Shown here piece by piece: positions 17,698 through 26,984 of a stretch of 64,000 bases of DNA. Both the position numbers and the translations under genes were made by a program. Position 1 is the stretch's first letter, and each line of letters opens with the position of its first letter. Under the pieces are notes generated by a model. It did no database searches, was not told the DNA's origin, and saw only the letters and a program-made list of their open reading frames with translations. Source of the DNA: Sphingobacteriales bacterium (lineage in GTDB: Bacteria; Bacteroidota; Bacteroidia; Chitinophagales; Chitinophagaceae); the NCBI GenBank assembly GCA_012270485.1, contig JAAXIF010000098.1, forward strand, positions 1 through 64,000, read 5' to 3'.

Positions 17698-18444
17698 TTA
17701 AGCGCGCCCTTGCATAGCTGTCAACATATTGCCATACACCTGATTCAACTTACCCAGGTTATTGGCCAGCACTGCAATTTGTTCTTTTGCTTTCATCGCA
17801 TCATCTGCACTGCTCGACATTGCCGCTGAAGCTTGTGCCAGTTTACCATAGAACTGATTCAATGCTTTTAAGTGATTATTACTTTCCTGCAACTCCAATT
17901 CATAAATAGTATTCAATGAAGACAGATTCTTGGTCAATACCTGTACCTGCTCATGGAATTGTTTGGTTCCTTCAGATGCACTGTTGAAACCAGCCAATGA
18001 TTGTGTTGCCTGATTCACTGCACCTGATATAGAAGAAAAAGCAGTAGTTGCTTCTTTAGCTTTAGCTGAAAAATCGCCGGTTGATTTCACCACATCGCTA
18101 ATCTCTCCCATATTATCTACCGTAGTTCCCAATTTCTGGAAGCTGGCACTCAATTTTGATAAGTTAGCCGGTGTAATATCTGCTTGTTGCAACATATCAT
18201 CCAGACTTTTTAAAGCAGGGTTACCTGCAGCTACCGGTGCAATCGGTGCTCCCATATCTGGAGGAGGCAAAATAGCATAAACTACGAAGATGAGCGCTTC
18301 TGTTGTTAGTCCAATCTTCAATGCCCAATCTGCCCATGACAAGTGAAGGATTTTTGCCATGGCACCGAAAATTACTACGGAGGCACCCAGACATACAATA
18401 ACATTTACAATTCGGTTGGTTGCGGGAGAAACACCTGAAGCCAT
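17698..18444 (-). CDS. gldL: Gliding motility / T9SS motor protein GldL
   Basis: GldL is the multimeric stator-like subunit of the T9SS motor surrounding GldM. The 248-residue protein shows two N-terminal membrane helices (about 13-33, VNVIVCLGASVVIFGAM; and 41-60, LKIGLTTEALIFVVYAILPP) with the conserved Glu in TTEALIF, which lies in the second helix and is implicated in proton coupling. The rest is a cytoplasmic helical, Ser/Ala-rich region. It lies between gldK and gldM in one operon. Confidence 0.95.
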   Translation of the reverse strand: MASGVSPATNRIVNVIVCLGASVVIFGAMAKILHLSWADWALKIGLTTEALIFVVYAILPPPDMGAPIAPVAAGNPALKSLDDMLQQADITPANLSKLSASFQKLGTTVDNMGEISDVVKSTGDFSAKAKEATTAFSSISGAVNQATQSLAGFNSASEGTKQFHEQVQVLTKNLSSLNTIYELELQESNNHLKALNQFYGKLAQASAAMSSSADDAMKAKEQIAVLANNLGKLNQVYGNMLTAMQGRA

Positions 18445-18508
18445 AATCTTAAGTTTAGTTTTAATAGTTTATTGAATCTCGGATCGTATTCAACGTTCCG
18501 GACGGATT

Positions 18509-19792
18509 TTATTTTTTGGATTTAGGAGCCAAATCAATCACACAACGAAAACCGATGTATGATTTAGCAGTATCCTGGTATTCATAATTACGGGTACTTA
18601 CCTGGAGGTAATAAGCAATATCTTTCCAGCTACCCCCACGTACCACTTTACGCTTCATACGAGGTAGATCTGAATCGGTTGCTTCAATACGTACATCCGG
18701 ACTTAAATCTGACATAAAGTTGTATGACCCTTCATAGAAATAAGAACCGGTCCATTCAGCTACGTTACCGGACATATTGTACAAACCATAATCATTTGCC
18801 CAGTAAGCATCCGCTTTTACCGTATAGAAACCGCCATCTTCAGGATAGTTACCTCTACCGGGCTTAAAGTTGGCTAACAAACAACCTTTTTTATTTCTCA
18901 GATAGTAGTTACCCCAAGGGAACATAGAATTGGTTCTACCTCCACGAGCCGCATATTCCCACTCTGCTTCACTTGGTAAACGATAGTCACCATCTACTGC
19001 AAACTTTTTCTTCTCAAGGAATGAGTTCTGATAATGTGTACGCCAATGACAGAAAGCAACAGCTTGTTTCCATGTTACACCTACCACAGGGTAATTACCA
19101 TAAGATGGGTGAGCGAAATAACGCTTGGTCATGGGTTCATTATAGGAATACGAGAAGTCTCTGATCCAAACAAGGGTATCAGGGTATACTTTCTCATCAT
19201 ACTTTACAATAAAATCTTTCCTAGGTCTATCCGCATTCTCGCGCTTAGCTGCTTCGGGTAAGTTAAAATATTCTACTTTGTATTTAAGTTTACCGGGATC
19301 AATTTCGTTTCTTCCGAATAGACGATTATCTGGAGCTAAGTTTAACTCATTTAATTTTTCGATAGTCGCTTTATCATATTTGATCTGGGCTACTTTTCTC
19401 CAGTCTACTGCTGAAGTATCATCTTCTTTATTGATACCACCACCATACAAAATCTTAAAAGATAAAGAATCACGTACCCAGTTTACGAACTGACGATATT
19501 GGTTATTGGTAATTTCTGTTGCATCCATCCAGAAACCGGGAATTGACATTGATCTATTCCTGTTGGTATAATTAAAACTGATATCCTCATCACTGGGTCC
19601 CATATGAAAGGTTCCAGGTGGAATGTATACCATGTTTCTCGGTGTTGTCATACTGGGTCTGGCCGTTGGCGCTACTCCATGCAACTGACCGTCATCAGGT
19701 AATCCTTTTGACTTCTTGCCCTTATTCAGGAAGCACGAGCTTAGGCTTAGCGTGAATACGGCCAAGGTAATAGTAGTTAAATAACCTTTCAT
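18509..19792 (-). CDS. gldK: Gliding motility / T9SS lipoprotein GldK
   Basis: GldK (PorK) is an outer-membrane lipoprotein forming the periplasmic ring of the T9SS with GldN. The 427-residue protein has a lipobox (TLSLSSCFLNKG) and a sulfatase-modifying-factor (FGE-like) fold with MVYIPPGTFHMGPSDED, RLPSEAEWEYAARGG, NVAEWTGSYF and VVRGGSWKD, here serving a structural role. It is first in gldKLMN; a clear -7 element lies 27 bp upstream. Confidence 0.95.
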   Translation of the reverse strand: MKGYLTTITLAVFTLSLSSCFLNKGKKSKGLPDDGQLHGVAPTARPSMTTPRNMVYIPPGTFHMGPSDEDISFNYTNRNRSMSIPGFWMDATEITNNQYRQFVNWVRDSLSFKILYGGGINKEDDTSAVDWRKVAQIKYDKATIEKLNELNLAPDNRLFGRNEIDPGKLKYKVEYFNLPEAAKRENADRPRKDFIVKYDEKVYPDTLVWIRDFSYSYNEPMTKRYFAHPSYGNYPVVGVTWKQAVAFCHWRTHYQNSFLEKKKFAVDGDYRLPSEAEWEYAARGGRTNSMFPWGNYYLRNKKGCLLANFKPGRGNYPEDGGFYTVKADAYWANDYGLYNMSGNVAEWTGSYFYEGSYNFMSDLSPDVRIEATDSDLPRMKRKVVRGGSWKDIAYYLQVSTRNYEYQDTAKSYIGFRCVIDLAPKSKK

Positions 19793-19818
19793 CTGTTCAA
19801 CTTAATTTATGACAGTGA

Positions 19819-19826
19819 CAAATATA
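19819..19826 (-). promoter_or_regulatory. -7 promoter element of gldKLMN
   Basis: Read on the minus strand this is TATATTTG, a perfect TAnnTTTG match, placing the transcript start about 20 bases before the gldK ATG. A -33 element is not obvious. Confidence 0.5.
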
Positions 19827-19979
19827 AGTTCAGAAGCGCAGTTAAATACAGCTTCCGTTTTAAAACCAATAATTTCACAAGGCGGGTAAAGATGATTCCA
19901 GTAATTTCAGAATTTTATTTTCACTAACTGAATGGGGCTTTTAGAGCCACTGTCAGTAAGCAAATTACCGCAATTCTTG

Positions 19980-22037
19980 TTACACAATTGCTAAAAAGTC
20001 AACTATTTTATCAGTAGTGTAATCACTACAAGTAAAATTCTGGCATACATACAACAAAACACCGCCGTTTTCGGGCATTTTTCCTGCTAATAACGGGAAA
20101 ACCTCGGTTTTAGTTTCCGCACATTGGAGTATTTTATATGGGCTATATTTCTCGAGCGCTTGGGGCAGGTACTGACGAGCTCCTTGACCCATCAAAGCCA
20201 CTTCTTTCCAGCCTGTTACTTCCCCCTGTATTACCAATGCCCAGATGCCGAAAGAAGTGGGGTATTTAACAATAGCTTGTGACAAACTTCCTGTCATTTG
20301 CTCCATTCTTTGTAACCAGTTCTTTTGGTCGAATACCCTTCCCAGGTATTGCAAATTGATGGCCATAATGGCATTGCCGCTGGGTGTGGCCCCGTCATAC
20401 ACTTCCTTTTTACGAACAATCACATCTGTTTGGCTTTCTTTGGTATAGAAATAATAACCCGTTTCTTCTTCTCCGAACTCCCGGTTCACCTGCTCCAATA
20501 ATGTTTTGGCTTTTAAAAGATAGCTACCCTCTCCAGTTATCTCCTGCAAAAAAATATACGCCTGTATCAAGTAAGCAAGATCATCCAGAAAAGCCGGGAT
20601 CATTGCTTTACCGGCTTTGTAAGTATGCTTCCAGGTTTGGGTTAGGGGGTCATAAAATTTGTCTTCCAAAAAAGACATATTCCGAATCGCTATCTCTTTA
20701 TAGGCTTCATCACCCAATGCCGCATAAGCTTGTGAAAAAGCGATATTCATTAATGCATTCCAACCTAATAACTGTTTGTCATCCAATGACGGACGAATTC
20801 TTTCCCCTCTTTTTTTCAGTAATGTTGCTTTGATCTGCTCCAATTTTGAAAGCCATTCTGCTTCTTCCATGCCGTATTGTTGTGCAAATGCAGATAACTC
20901 TTGACGTACATGCAGGATATTGGTATGCTCCCAATTGCCTTCCTCTGTAACCCCATAATATTCACAACATAAAGCAGCATCTGCTGCAGATAATTCTGCT
21001 TTGATCTCATTTTTCTGCCAGGTATAAAATTTACCTTCTACTCCTTCGCTATCTGCATCCAGTGCACTGTAAAAACCTTCTTCCGGATGCATCAGCTCTC
21101 GTTGTACAAAGCATAGTGTCTCTCGAATGACTCGGGCATATTTGGGAGAATGGGTTAACTGATACGCTTCACAGATGGTACTTACGATCAATGCATTATC
21201 GTACAACATTTTTTCAAAGTGTGGTGCCAGCCATTCGGTATCAGTACTGTAACGGGCAAAGCCACCACCTAACTGATCATAAATACCGCCATCGATCATT
21301 TTGTCAATGCTTAACAATGCCTGTGTCAATGACGCCTGATGATGATTGAAATAATGATGTCGCAATAGATAACGGATCGTAGCTGTTTGTGGAAATTTAG
21401 GTGCTGCACCAAAACCACCCCATACTGTATCAGCCTGCTTTAGCATATTGTTACAGATGTCTTCAAGCATTTCTTGATGAAATGATCCATCCGTTACTAT
21501 AGATCCTATCCCAAACTGATTGGATTTTAAAAGATGTGCAGTAAGTTTTTCTGACTGCTGATCGATCTCTTCTCTTTTTTCTGTAAAGGCTTTGTGTAAT
21601 CCACTCAATACTTCTTTCCATGAGGGTCTGTTGTGCGCACGAACCGGCGGAAAATAAGTGCCCCCATAAAAAGGTTTGGCATCAGGTGTCAGAAAAACAT
21701 TCAATGGCCATCCTCCACTACCCGTCATGGCCTGAACCGCGTCCATGTAAATATGATCGATATCGGGTCTTTCTTCTCTGTCGATTTTAATATTGATGAA
21801 ATGTTCGTTCATCAATGCTGCAGTTACTTCATCTTCAAAACTTTCCCTTTCCATCACATGACACCAATGGCAGGCTGCGTAGCCAATACTTACCAGAATA
21901 GGTTTTTGTTCACTGCGCGCCAATGCCAAAGCCTCTTCTCCCCAAGGGTACCAGTTTACCGGATTGTGCGCATGCTGTAAAAGATAGGGACTCGTTTCGT
22001 GAATCAATCGATTGGTATGGGTATGACTGCTTGGCAT
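19980..22037 (-). CDS. Thioredoxin-domain protein, YyaL/SSP411 family
   Basis: The 685-residue protein begins with a thioredoxin-like DUF255 domain containing [30 protein letters not shown] and [20 protein letters not shown]. An (alpha/alpha)6 barrel follows, with [11 protein letters not shown] and KLLGWNALM-like ([13 protein letters not shown]) segments similar to glycan epimerases. The family is widespread; its biochemical role is not settled, though the CxxC hints at redox activity. The gene stands alone between gldK and the HemD region and is transcribed in the same direction as both. Length is normal. Confidence 0.9.
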   Translation of the reverse strand: MPSSHTHTNRLIHETSPYLLQHAHNPVNWYPWGEEALALARSEQKPILVSIGYAACHWCHVMERESFEDEVTAALMNEHFINIKIDREERPDIDHIYMDAVQAMTGSGGWPLNVFLTPDAKPFYGGTYFPPVRAHNRPSWKEVLSGLHKAFTEKREEIDQQSEKLTAHLLKSNQFGIGSIVTDGSFHQEMLEDICNNMLKQADTVWGGFGAAPKFPQTATIRYLLRHHYFNHHQASLTQALLSIDKMIDGGIYDQLGGGFARYSTDTEWLAPHFEKMLYDNALIVSTICEAYQLTHSPKYARVIRETLCFVQRELMHPEEGFYSALDADSEGVEGKFYTWQKNEIKAELSAADAALCCEYYGVTEEGNWEHTNILHVRQELSAFAQQYGMEEAEWLSKLEQIKATLLKKRGERIRPSLDDKQLLGWNALMNIAFSQAYAALGDEAYKEIAIRNMSFLEDKFYDPLTQTWKHTYKAGKAMIPAFLDDLAYLIQAYIFLQEITGEGSYLLKAKTLLEQVNREFGEEETGYYFYTKESQTDVIVRKKEVYDGATPSGNAIMAINLQYLGRVFDQKNWLQRMEQMTGSLSQAIVKYPTSFGIWALVIQGEVTGWKEVALMGQGARQYLPQALEKYSPYKILQCAETKTEVFPLLAGKMPENGGVLLYVCQNFTCSDYTTDKIVDFLAIV

Positions 22038-22136
22038 GGGTGGATATAAATATTGAATAATGAATGTAGTATAACCCTTAACGTGTTATACGATTAAAAA
22101 TAAGTCACTCTAATTGTTGGAGTTCTATATTGCTCC

Positions 22137-22262
22137 AGGGCCGAATGGCCCCGTCCTTGTTCCCGGGCTGCATTGGCCTCTGATGAAATCTGCTACGCAT
22201 GATTTCATCTGTCTTCGCTACGCTCGACACCGACCCCAATGAGGCCCGTCCACAAGGACTGA
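22137..22262. other. GC-rich branched-fold element
   Basis: This stretch is far richer in GC than its surroundings and can fold into a branched structure. GTCCTTGT (22153-22160) pairs with ACAAGGAC (22252-22259); CGGGC (22164-22168) with GCCCG (22244-22248); CATTGG (22171-22176) with CCAATG (22236-22241); GATGAAATC (22182-22190) with GATTTCATC (22201-22209). A GGCC/GGCC hairpin precedes it at 22139-22150. It lies alone in the ~390-bp gap between two codirectional genes. A repetitive element or structured RNA are both possible; I see no open frame or IS ends. Confidence 0.55.
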
Positions 22263-22374
22263 TTAAAAGTTATTACTGCAGCTAGCTCATGCTTTGTAAT
22301 TTTTGTATCTATTTATTTTCTAAGTAATTAAATATAAGACACCTCAATCCTGAATTTTAAAGACTGCATGCTAC

Positions 22375-22406
22375 AAAAAACCCCTTGACCATGCAAGGGG
22401 TTTGAA
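22375..22406 (-). terminator. Terminator of the hemD-DUF4271 operon
   Basis: CCCCTTG (22381-22387) pairs with CAAGGGG (22394-22400), extended by AA/TT; on the minus strand it runs into six T after the stem. Confidence 0.85.
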
Positions 22407-22424
22407 AAAATATTAGATGAAATA

Positions 22425-23222
22425 TTATTTTTTGGATACGGTTGATGCCAGAAATTGATCCAATGCTGATACCATACTAGGTTTTTGTGGCGATGGCACT
22501 TTGATTTCCAATTTCAATCCCGCATCTTCTACTGCTTTAGAGGTATTGTTTCCAAAAGCCCCGATGACGGTTCCGTTTTGTTTAAAACCGGGTAAGTTAT
22601 CAAACAAACTCTTAACACCACTAGGTGTAAAGAAGCAGATCACATCATATTCTTTTCCTTCAATCACTTCTTTGATATCATTACTAATCGTTCTGTACAT
22701 GAATGCCAACTGAAACTCACAGTTATTGGATTTCAGCCAGGTAACGATTTCATTGTCTTGCTGGTTCTCGCTGCACACGTAAAGGAACTTCTCATTTTCT
22801 TTATGCTTATTGATCACATCGAACATGCTTTTATTGGTACCATCAGCACCATAAAAAACTTTTCGCTTGCGATATAAAATGAATTTTTGCAGGTAGAGCG
22901 CCACAGCTTCTGTGATACAGAAGTACTTAGTGTCCTGACCGATGGTTACTTTCATTTCTTCACAAGTACGAAAAAAGTGATCGATGGCATTCCTGCTGGT
23001 GAATATCACGGCAGAATATTGCATGATATCGATCTTCTGTTTCCGGAATTCTTTAGCAGGTATTCCCTCCAGCTTAATAAAGGGATGGAATACCAACTCT
23101 ACTTTGTACTTGCGCTCCAGATCAAAATAGGGCGATTTATCGCTTTCCGGTCTAGGCTGTGAGATCAGGATTCTTCTTGCGGTTTTGGTCGCTCCTGATT
23201 GTTTGGATCCGTTCTTTACCAT
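22425..23222 (-). CDS. hemD: Uroporphyrinogen-III synthase family protein
   Basis: HemD cyclises hydroxymethylbilane to uroporphyrinogen III in tetrapyrrole synthesis. The 265-residue protein has the bilobed HemD pattern: an N-terminal RRILISQPRPESDKSPYF, the segment SAVIFTSRNAIDHFF, and in the second lobe DVICFFTPSGVKSLFDNLPGF followed by VIGAFGNNTSKAVEDAGL. The N-terminal basic extension (MVKNGSKQSGATKTAR) is unusual for the enzyme but common in Bacteroidota versions. It is 25 bp downstream of the DUF4271 gene and ends in a terminator. Confidence 0.85.
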   Translation of the reverse strand: MVKNGSKQSGATKTARRILISQPRPESDKSPYFDLERKYKVELVFHPFIKLEGIPAKEFRKQKIDIMQYSAVIFTSRNAIDHFFRTCEEMKVTIGQDTKYFCITEAVALYLQKFILYRKRKVFYGADGTNKSMFDVINKHKENEKFLYVCSENQQDNEIVTWLKSNNCEFQLAFMYRTISNDIKEVIEGKEYDVICFFTPSGVKSLFDNLPGFKQNGTVIGAFGNNTSKAVEDAGLKLEIKVPSPQKPSMVSALDQFLASTVSKK

Positions 23223-23247
23223 GCTTGCTTTCTGAGATTTTGCAAAA

Positions 23248-24240
23248 TTAAAACCTTCCGCCGATATAATCAGCCATCAGTTTATATAAAACCAATAGCG
23301 GCAATATCTCCACCGCGCAAAGGTATAGGAAAAAATGTAAAGCATTCACTTTCAATGTGTTCCTAATATTAGCAAAGGACATAACATAGCGATATAATAA
23401 TAATAAACCGGTTAACCCAATGGATACCGTAAAAGCCACTTCACGCAGTGTAGACGCCGAAAATGCCATCAGGAAGAGAAAAGGAACCAAACTGATCCCT
23501 AATACCTTGTTGACTAAAAAAACGGTGAAAGTATAATTCATCGCTGCTTCTCGGGAATTGAATACCCATCCGGCGAACTGCAAAAAGAGAAATTTTCCGA
23601 AATACACGATAGATAATAACCCTGCACCAAAGAAAATCACATGCCAAAAAGGATAATCGAGCCATTCTCTGTGTCGAATAATGAGTGCTCCATAAATACT
23701 AGTACTGACAATGAATAAAAGATTTACAAAGACAGACCCCAGGTTATCTTGTAATAGCTGATCACGTGTTTGTTTTTGTCTTAGGGAGGTTTGGAAAAAT
23801 AACACAAATAAGTTCTTGAAGTAACGTGGAAAAACAGACCGTATAAAAGCGAGTAATAATAATACTCCCATTAACAAATAAAACAGATCATCCAGTGTTC
23901 GCGTTTCCCTAAAATCGGAAATCATGAACATCGGTTTTGCAGACAAGGGCAAATAAGGATGAGCCAGGTATTTAGCATAGGTACTGGTATCATTCTTTTG
24001 CACAGCCATTATCGCAACAGATGATTGCAGGCTATCAACAGTTGTTGAATCCATTAAAAGAGCAGCAGAATCTGTTTGCGAGAATAAAGAATCTTTTTGT
24101 ACCTGAGTAGTTTGTATTTGTCTACCGGAATCTAAACGAACCCTTTGTTGAAGTGAGTTACTACGCACCGGTGTATCACTCTGCGCAACCACTAATACCT
24201 GTAACAATAAGGTGAGCATCAGTAAAGAAAGTTGCTTCAT
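23248..24240 (-). CDS. DUF4271 membrane protein
   Basis: The protein of about 330 residues has a signal peptide (MKQLSLLMLTLLLQVLVVAQ), a Ser/Thr-rich region of ~100 residues, then about six membrane helices with LMGVLLLLAFIRSVFPRYF and a C-terminal FFLYLCAVEILPLLVLYKL, the DUF4271 pattern. This family is encoded immediately upstream of hemD in many Bacteroidota, as here, which suggests a link to tetrapyrrole metabolism or simply operon conservation; the function is unknown. An ATG three codons upstream (24249) is also possible. Heptamer locus D lies in the divergent promoter region with hemW. Confidence 0.8.
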   Translation of the reverse strand: MKQLSLLMLTLLLQVLVVAQSDTPVRSNSLQQRVRLDSGRQIQTTQVQKDSLFSQTDSAALLMDSTTVDSLQSSVAIMAVQKNDTSTYAKYLAHPYLPLSAKPMFMISDFRETRTLDDLFYLLMGVLLLLAFIRSVFPRYFKNLFVLFFQTSLRQKQTRDQLLQDNLGSVFVNLLFIVSTSIYGALIIRHREWLDYPFWHVIFFGAGLLSIVYFGKFLFLQFAGWVFNSREAAMNYTFTVFLVNKVLGISLVPFLFLMAFSASTLREVAFTVSIGLTGLLLLYRYVMSFANIRNTLKVNALHFFLYLCAVEILPLLVLYKLMADYIGGRF

Positions 24241-24278
24241 CAGGTTCATCGATGCAAAAATAAGGGAAGTTGTGGATT

Positions 24279-24413
24279 AGGTGATGGGTACTAGGTACAA
24301 GGTGCTAGGTGCTAGGTGCTAGGTGCTGGTAAAAAACTTAGGGATAAGTCATTAGTACATTAAACGTAATTCCCGATTAACTAGTACCCAGTACCTTGTA
24401 CCTAGCACCTATC
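24279..24413. repeat. Heptamer-repeat locus D between divergent genes
   Basis: The left arm (24279-24328) contains 7-bp units GTACTAG, GTACAAG and four of the GTGCTAG type. The right arm (24380-24413) is its inverted counterpart (CTAGTAC, CCAGTAC, CTTGTAC, CTAGCAC). It lies between divergently transcribed DUF4271 and hemW genes, so it cannot be a shared terminator. The right arm ends directly on the putative hemW -7 element. Confidence 0.85.
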
Positions 24414-24417
24414 TTTG
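24410..24417 (+). promoter_or_regulatory. -7 promoter element of hemW
   Basis: TATCTTTG matches TAnnTTTG and sits five bases before the hemW ATG, partly overlapping the last unit of heptamer locus D, whose DNA would thus form the upstream promoter. Confidence 0.4.
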
Positions 24418-24421
24418 CCCC

Positions 24422-25549
24422 ATGCCCGGCATCTACATTCATGTTCCTTTTTGCAAGAAAGCTTGTCACTATTGTAATTTTCATTTTTCGACACAGTTAC
24501 AACTGAAGTCTGATTTGGTAGCGGCTATTTGTAAGGAGGCGGTACTGAGAAAAACATTTTTACAAGAAACTGTTGATACCATTTACTTTGGTGGGGGTAC
24601 TCCTTCTTTATTATCAGGCTCTGAATTAGAGATACTGCTCAATACCCTGAACGAACACTATACGATTGCTCCTAATGCCGAAATAACACTGGAAGCTAAT
24701 CCGGATGATATTGATCCAAAGACATTGAATCAATGGCATCAAGCAGGTATCAACAGATTGAGTATCGGTATTCAATCTTTTTTTGAAGAAGACTTACAAT
24801 GGATGAATCGCGCGCACAATGCTCAACAGGCAAACCATTGTATTGAACTGGCACAAACTGCAGGATTTTATAATTTGACCATCGATTTGATTTATGGCAC
24901 TCCCGGTCTCACCAACGAACGCTGGAAACAAAATATTGAAACAGCATTAACATTAGGCATTCCTCATCTATCCTGTTACGCATTAACTGTAGAACCCAAC
25001 ACGGCGCTGGATGTTATGGTACGAAAAGGCACGAAAGAAGAAGTGGATGCTGATCATCAGGCTATTCATTTTAATATTCTCACAGAAACTTTACAGAACG
25101 CAGGTTTTGAGCATTATGAGATATCCAATTTTGCCAAACCGGGATTTAGAAGTAAACATAACAGTAGTTATTGGCAAGGTAACCCGTATCTGGGCTTAGG
25201 ACCTTCTGCACATTCTTTTGATGGTCATGTAACCAGACAATGGAATATTTCCAATAACCCGTTATATATCAGCAGTCTGCAGCAAGGAATCATTCCTTTT
25301 GAATCTGAAATGCTAACCATGGTTCAAAGAATCAATGAGTACCTGATGACCAGCTTAAGAACCATAGAAGGTATTTCATTGAATTTCTTAGAGAAAAATT
25401 GGGGGGAGGAAAGAAAGCAGGAAGTTTTGAAAGCGGCACAAATTCATGTGGTACAGCAAAATATTCAATTACAAGAACAGCATATTATTTTAACAGCTCA
25501 AGGGAAATTTTTGGCAGATGGCATTGCTGCAGATCTTTTTGTGGAATAA
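24422..25549 (+). CDS. hemW: Radical SAM heme chaperone HemW
   Basis: HemW-type proteins bind heme and a 4Fe-4S cluster and are thought to deliver heme to membrane enzymes; they resemble, but are not, the coproporphyrinogen dehydrogenase HemN. The 375-residue protein begins MPGIYIHVPFCKKACHYCNF with the radical SAM cysteines C11, C15 and C18. It contains GGGTPSLL, EANPDD, RLSIGIQSF and the C-terminal HemN domain (NSSYWQGNPYLGLGPSAHSF). The Cys following the CxxxCxxC as found in true HemN is replaced by Phe, which supports HemW. It is divergent from hemD-DUF4271. Confidence 0.93.
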   Translation: MPGIYIHVPFCKKACHYCNFHFSTQLQLKSDLVAAICKEAVLRKTFLQETVDTIYFGGGTPSLLSGSELEILLNTLNEHYTIAPNAEITLEANPDDIDPKTLNQWHQAGINRLSIGIQSFFEEDLQWMNRAHNAQQANHCIELAQTAGFYNLTIDLIYGTPGLTNERWKQNIETALTLGIPHLSCYALTVEPNTALDVMVRKGTKEEVDADHQAIHFNILTETLQNAGFEHYEISNFAKPGFRSKHNSSYWQGNPYLGLGPSAHSFDGHVTRQWNISNNPLYISSLQQGIIPFESEMLTMVQRINEYLMTSLRTIEGISLNFLEKNWGEERKQEVLKAAQIHVVQQNIQLQEQHIILTAQGKFLADGIAADLFVE

Positions 25550-25560
25550 TCTTCAAATCT

Positions 25561-25589
25561 CACGGCACTGAAGTACCGTGCAATTTAAA
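25561..25589. repeat. ACTGAAGT palindromic element, copy 1
   Basis: CACGGCACTGAAGTACCGTG forms a 5-bp plus 3-bp stem around GA, followed by CAATTTAAA. It shares the centre and the 3' tail with the element at 26914-26942, while the outer stem bases differ in a compensated way. Confidence 0.6.
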
Positions 25590-25647
25590 TAAGCATAACT
25601 ATTATGACTGAGCTAAAAAAAATGTTCAGCTGGGAAAATCAGCTTGA

Positions 25648-25689
25648 AGCCTGTAGCTTGTGGCTTGCAGCTCATGACTTGCAGCTATT
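25648..25689. repeat. Heptamer-repeat locus E
   Basis: Six 7-bp units run in register (AGCCTGT, AGCTTGT, GGCTTGC, AGCTCAT, GACTTGC, AGCTATT). The facing arm is short (AGCTG...CAGCT at about 25628-25644). The array ends in the stop codon of the small ORF at 25688-25789. Confidence 0.65.
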
Positions 25690-25789
25690 ATTCATGACGC
25701 AACAGTTTCCTTAAAAGATGGATACCGATGACTGCACCAAGCAATATCAGTAGTACCATTGGGCTTAATAAGGTAAATGAAACTGGCAT
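25688..25789 (-). CDS. 33-residue single-helix membrane peptide
   Basis: A complete short frame (ATG to TAA) lies 21 bp downstream of gpsA on the same strand. Its product is 33 residues: a short polar start (MPVSFTLLSP), one hydrophobic helix (MVLLILLGAVIGIHLL) and a basic tail (RKLLRHE). This pattern fits a small inner-membrane peptide rather than chance. No family recognised. The stop overlaps heptamer locus E. Expression is unproven. Confidence 0.45.
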   Translation of the reverse strand: MPVSFTLLSPMVLLILLGAVIGIHLLRKLLRHE

Positions 25790-25810
25790 GGAATAAAGTT
25801 ACCACTTTTA

Positions 25811-26818
25811 TCAGACCAAAAAACCTTCTATTTTCTTAAATCCATCAGCGGCAGAATGATGCTCCCATAATATCTCATAAATGGCTGATGCTATGGGCAT
25901 GATGGCTTTGACACTCTGGTTTGTACGGTAAATGCATTTGGCAGCATTGTAACCTTCTGCCACCATATTCAATTCTAACTGAGCTGCTTTTACAGAATAT
26001 CCTTTACCGATCATATTTCCGAAAGTACGGTTACGACTATACAGAGAATAACAGGTTACCAGTAGGTCACCTAAATAAACAGATGCTGCATAATTATGTC
26101 CCTTCTCCGTTTCAACCCCTTCTTTTTCGTTCAACTTGCGTAAGAATGCAACCATTTCATTAGCACTATTAGCGATATAGACACTAAGAAAATTATCGCC
26201 ATATTCCAATCCATGTGCAATACCTGCACCCAATGCATAAATATTTTTAAGTACAGCCGCATATTGAACACCTACCACATCATTATTGACAACGGTATTG
26301 ATATATTCTGTTCCAAAATCAGTAGCGATCTGTTGTGTAGTTGTACTATCTTTTCCCGAGAAAGTGAGATAAGATAATTTTTCTGATGCCACTTCTTCAG
26401 CGTGACAAGGTCCTAATAAAGCAAAATAATTTTCTACCGGAAACTGAAAATGAGTAAACAGGTATTCGTGTAATAACCTGTTATCAGTAGGTAAGATACC
26501 TTTAATGGCAGAAATGATTTTTTTTCCTTGCAGATCTTCCGGTTGTAATTGTTCAAACACTTGTTCTGCAAAAGCAGAAGGCACTGCAATGACCAACGCA
26601 TCTACGGCTTGCACTACATCCTTCAGATGATTACTGAGTACCAATTGAGAGGGATTGAAATACGCGGCACTGAGATAATGTGGATTGTGTTTTCGCTTCT
26701 CGATGTACTGAATGGTTTCTGCATTCCTTACCCACCAGTAAATATTGTTTCCATTATCTGTAAGGATTTTAGCCAACGCTGTTGCCCAACTCCCACTACC
26801 AATGATTCCATATCGCAT
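25811..26818 (-). CDS. gpsA: NAD(P)H-dependent glycerol-3-phosphate dehydrogenase
   Basis: GpsA reduces dihydroxyacetone phosphate to sn-glycerol 3-phosphate for phospholipid synthesis. The 335-residue protein has the N-terminal Rossmann motif IGSGSWATALAKIL, the segment AVPSAFAEQVFEQL, the substrate region LGPCHAEEVA, and the C-terminal catalytic domain with AVLKNIYALGAGIAHGLEYGDN (catalytic Lys in LKN) and GDLLVTCYSLYSRNRTFG. Length is typical. It probably shares a transcript with the downstream 33-residue peptide. Confidence 0.95.
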   Translation of the reverse strand: MRYGIIGSGSWATALAKILTDNGNNIYWWVRNAETIQYIEKRKHNPHYLSAAYFNPSQLVLSNHLKDVVQAVDALVIAVPSAFAEQVFEQLQPEDLQGKKIISAIKGILPTDNRLLHEYLFTHFQFPVENYFALLGPCHAEEVASEKLSYLTFSGKDSTTTQQIATDFGTEYINTVVNNDVVGVQYAAVLKNIYALGAGIAHGLEYGDNFLSVYIANSANEMVAFLRKLNEKEGVETEKGHNYAASVYLGDLLVTCYSLYSRNRTFGNMIGKGYSVKAAQLELNMVAEGYNAAKCIYRTNQSVKAIMPIASAIYEILWEHHSAADGFKKIEGFLV

Positions 26819-26913
26819 GCATCAAAGAATTGTTTCGGTACGAAGATAGGAATTGTGGTTGGATGCGGATAGGTAATGGCAAATGGTTCATTGCAAACAA
26901 ATGACGCTATTCC

Positions 26914-26942
26914 CTCCGGACTGAAGTCCGGAGCTATTTAAA
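26914..26942. repeat. ACTGAAGT palindromic element, copy 2
   Basis: CTCCGGACTGAAGTCCGGAG is a perfect 9-bp stem around GA, followed by CTATTTAAA. It lies upstream of gpsA, while the related copy lies downstream at 25561-25589. Confidence 0.65.
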
Positions 26943-26984
26943 GCCATTTCTATTCTTAATTGCTTGTAACCTACTACTTGTACC

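Noticed and set aside
22137-22262. Insertion sequence remnant
   Set aside because: No open frame, transposase similarity or flanking target duplication was seen; the stems fit a structured element.
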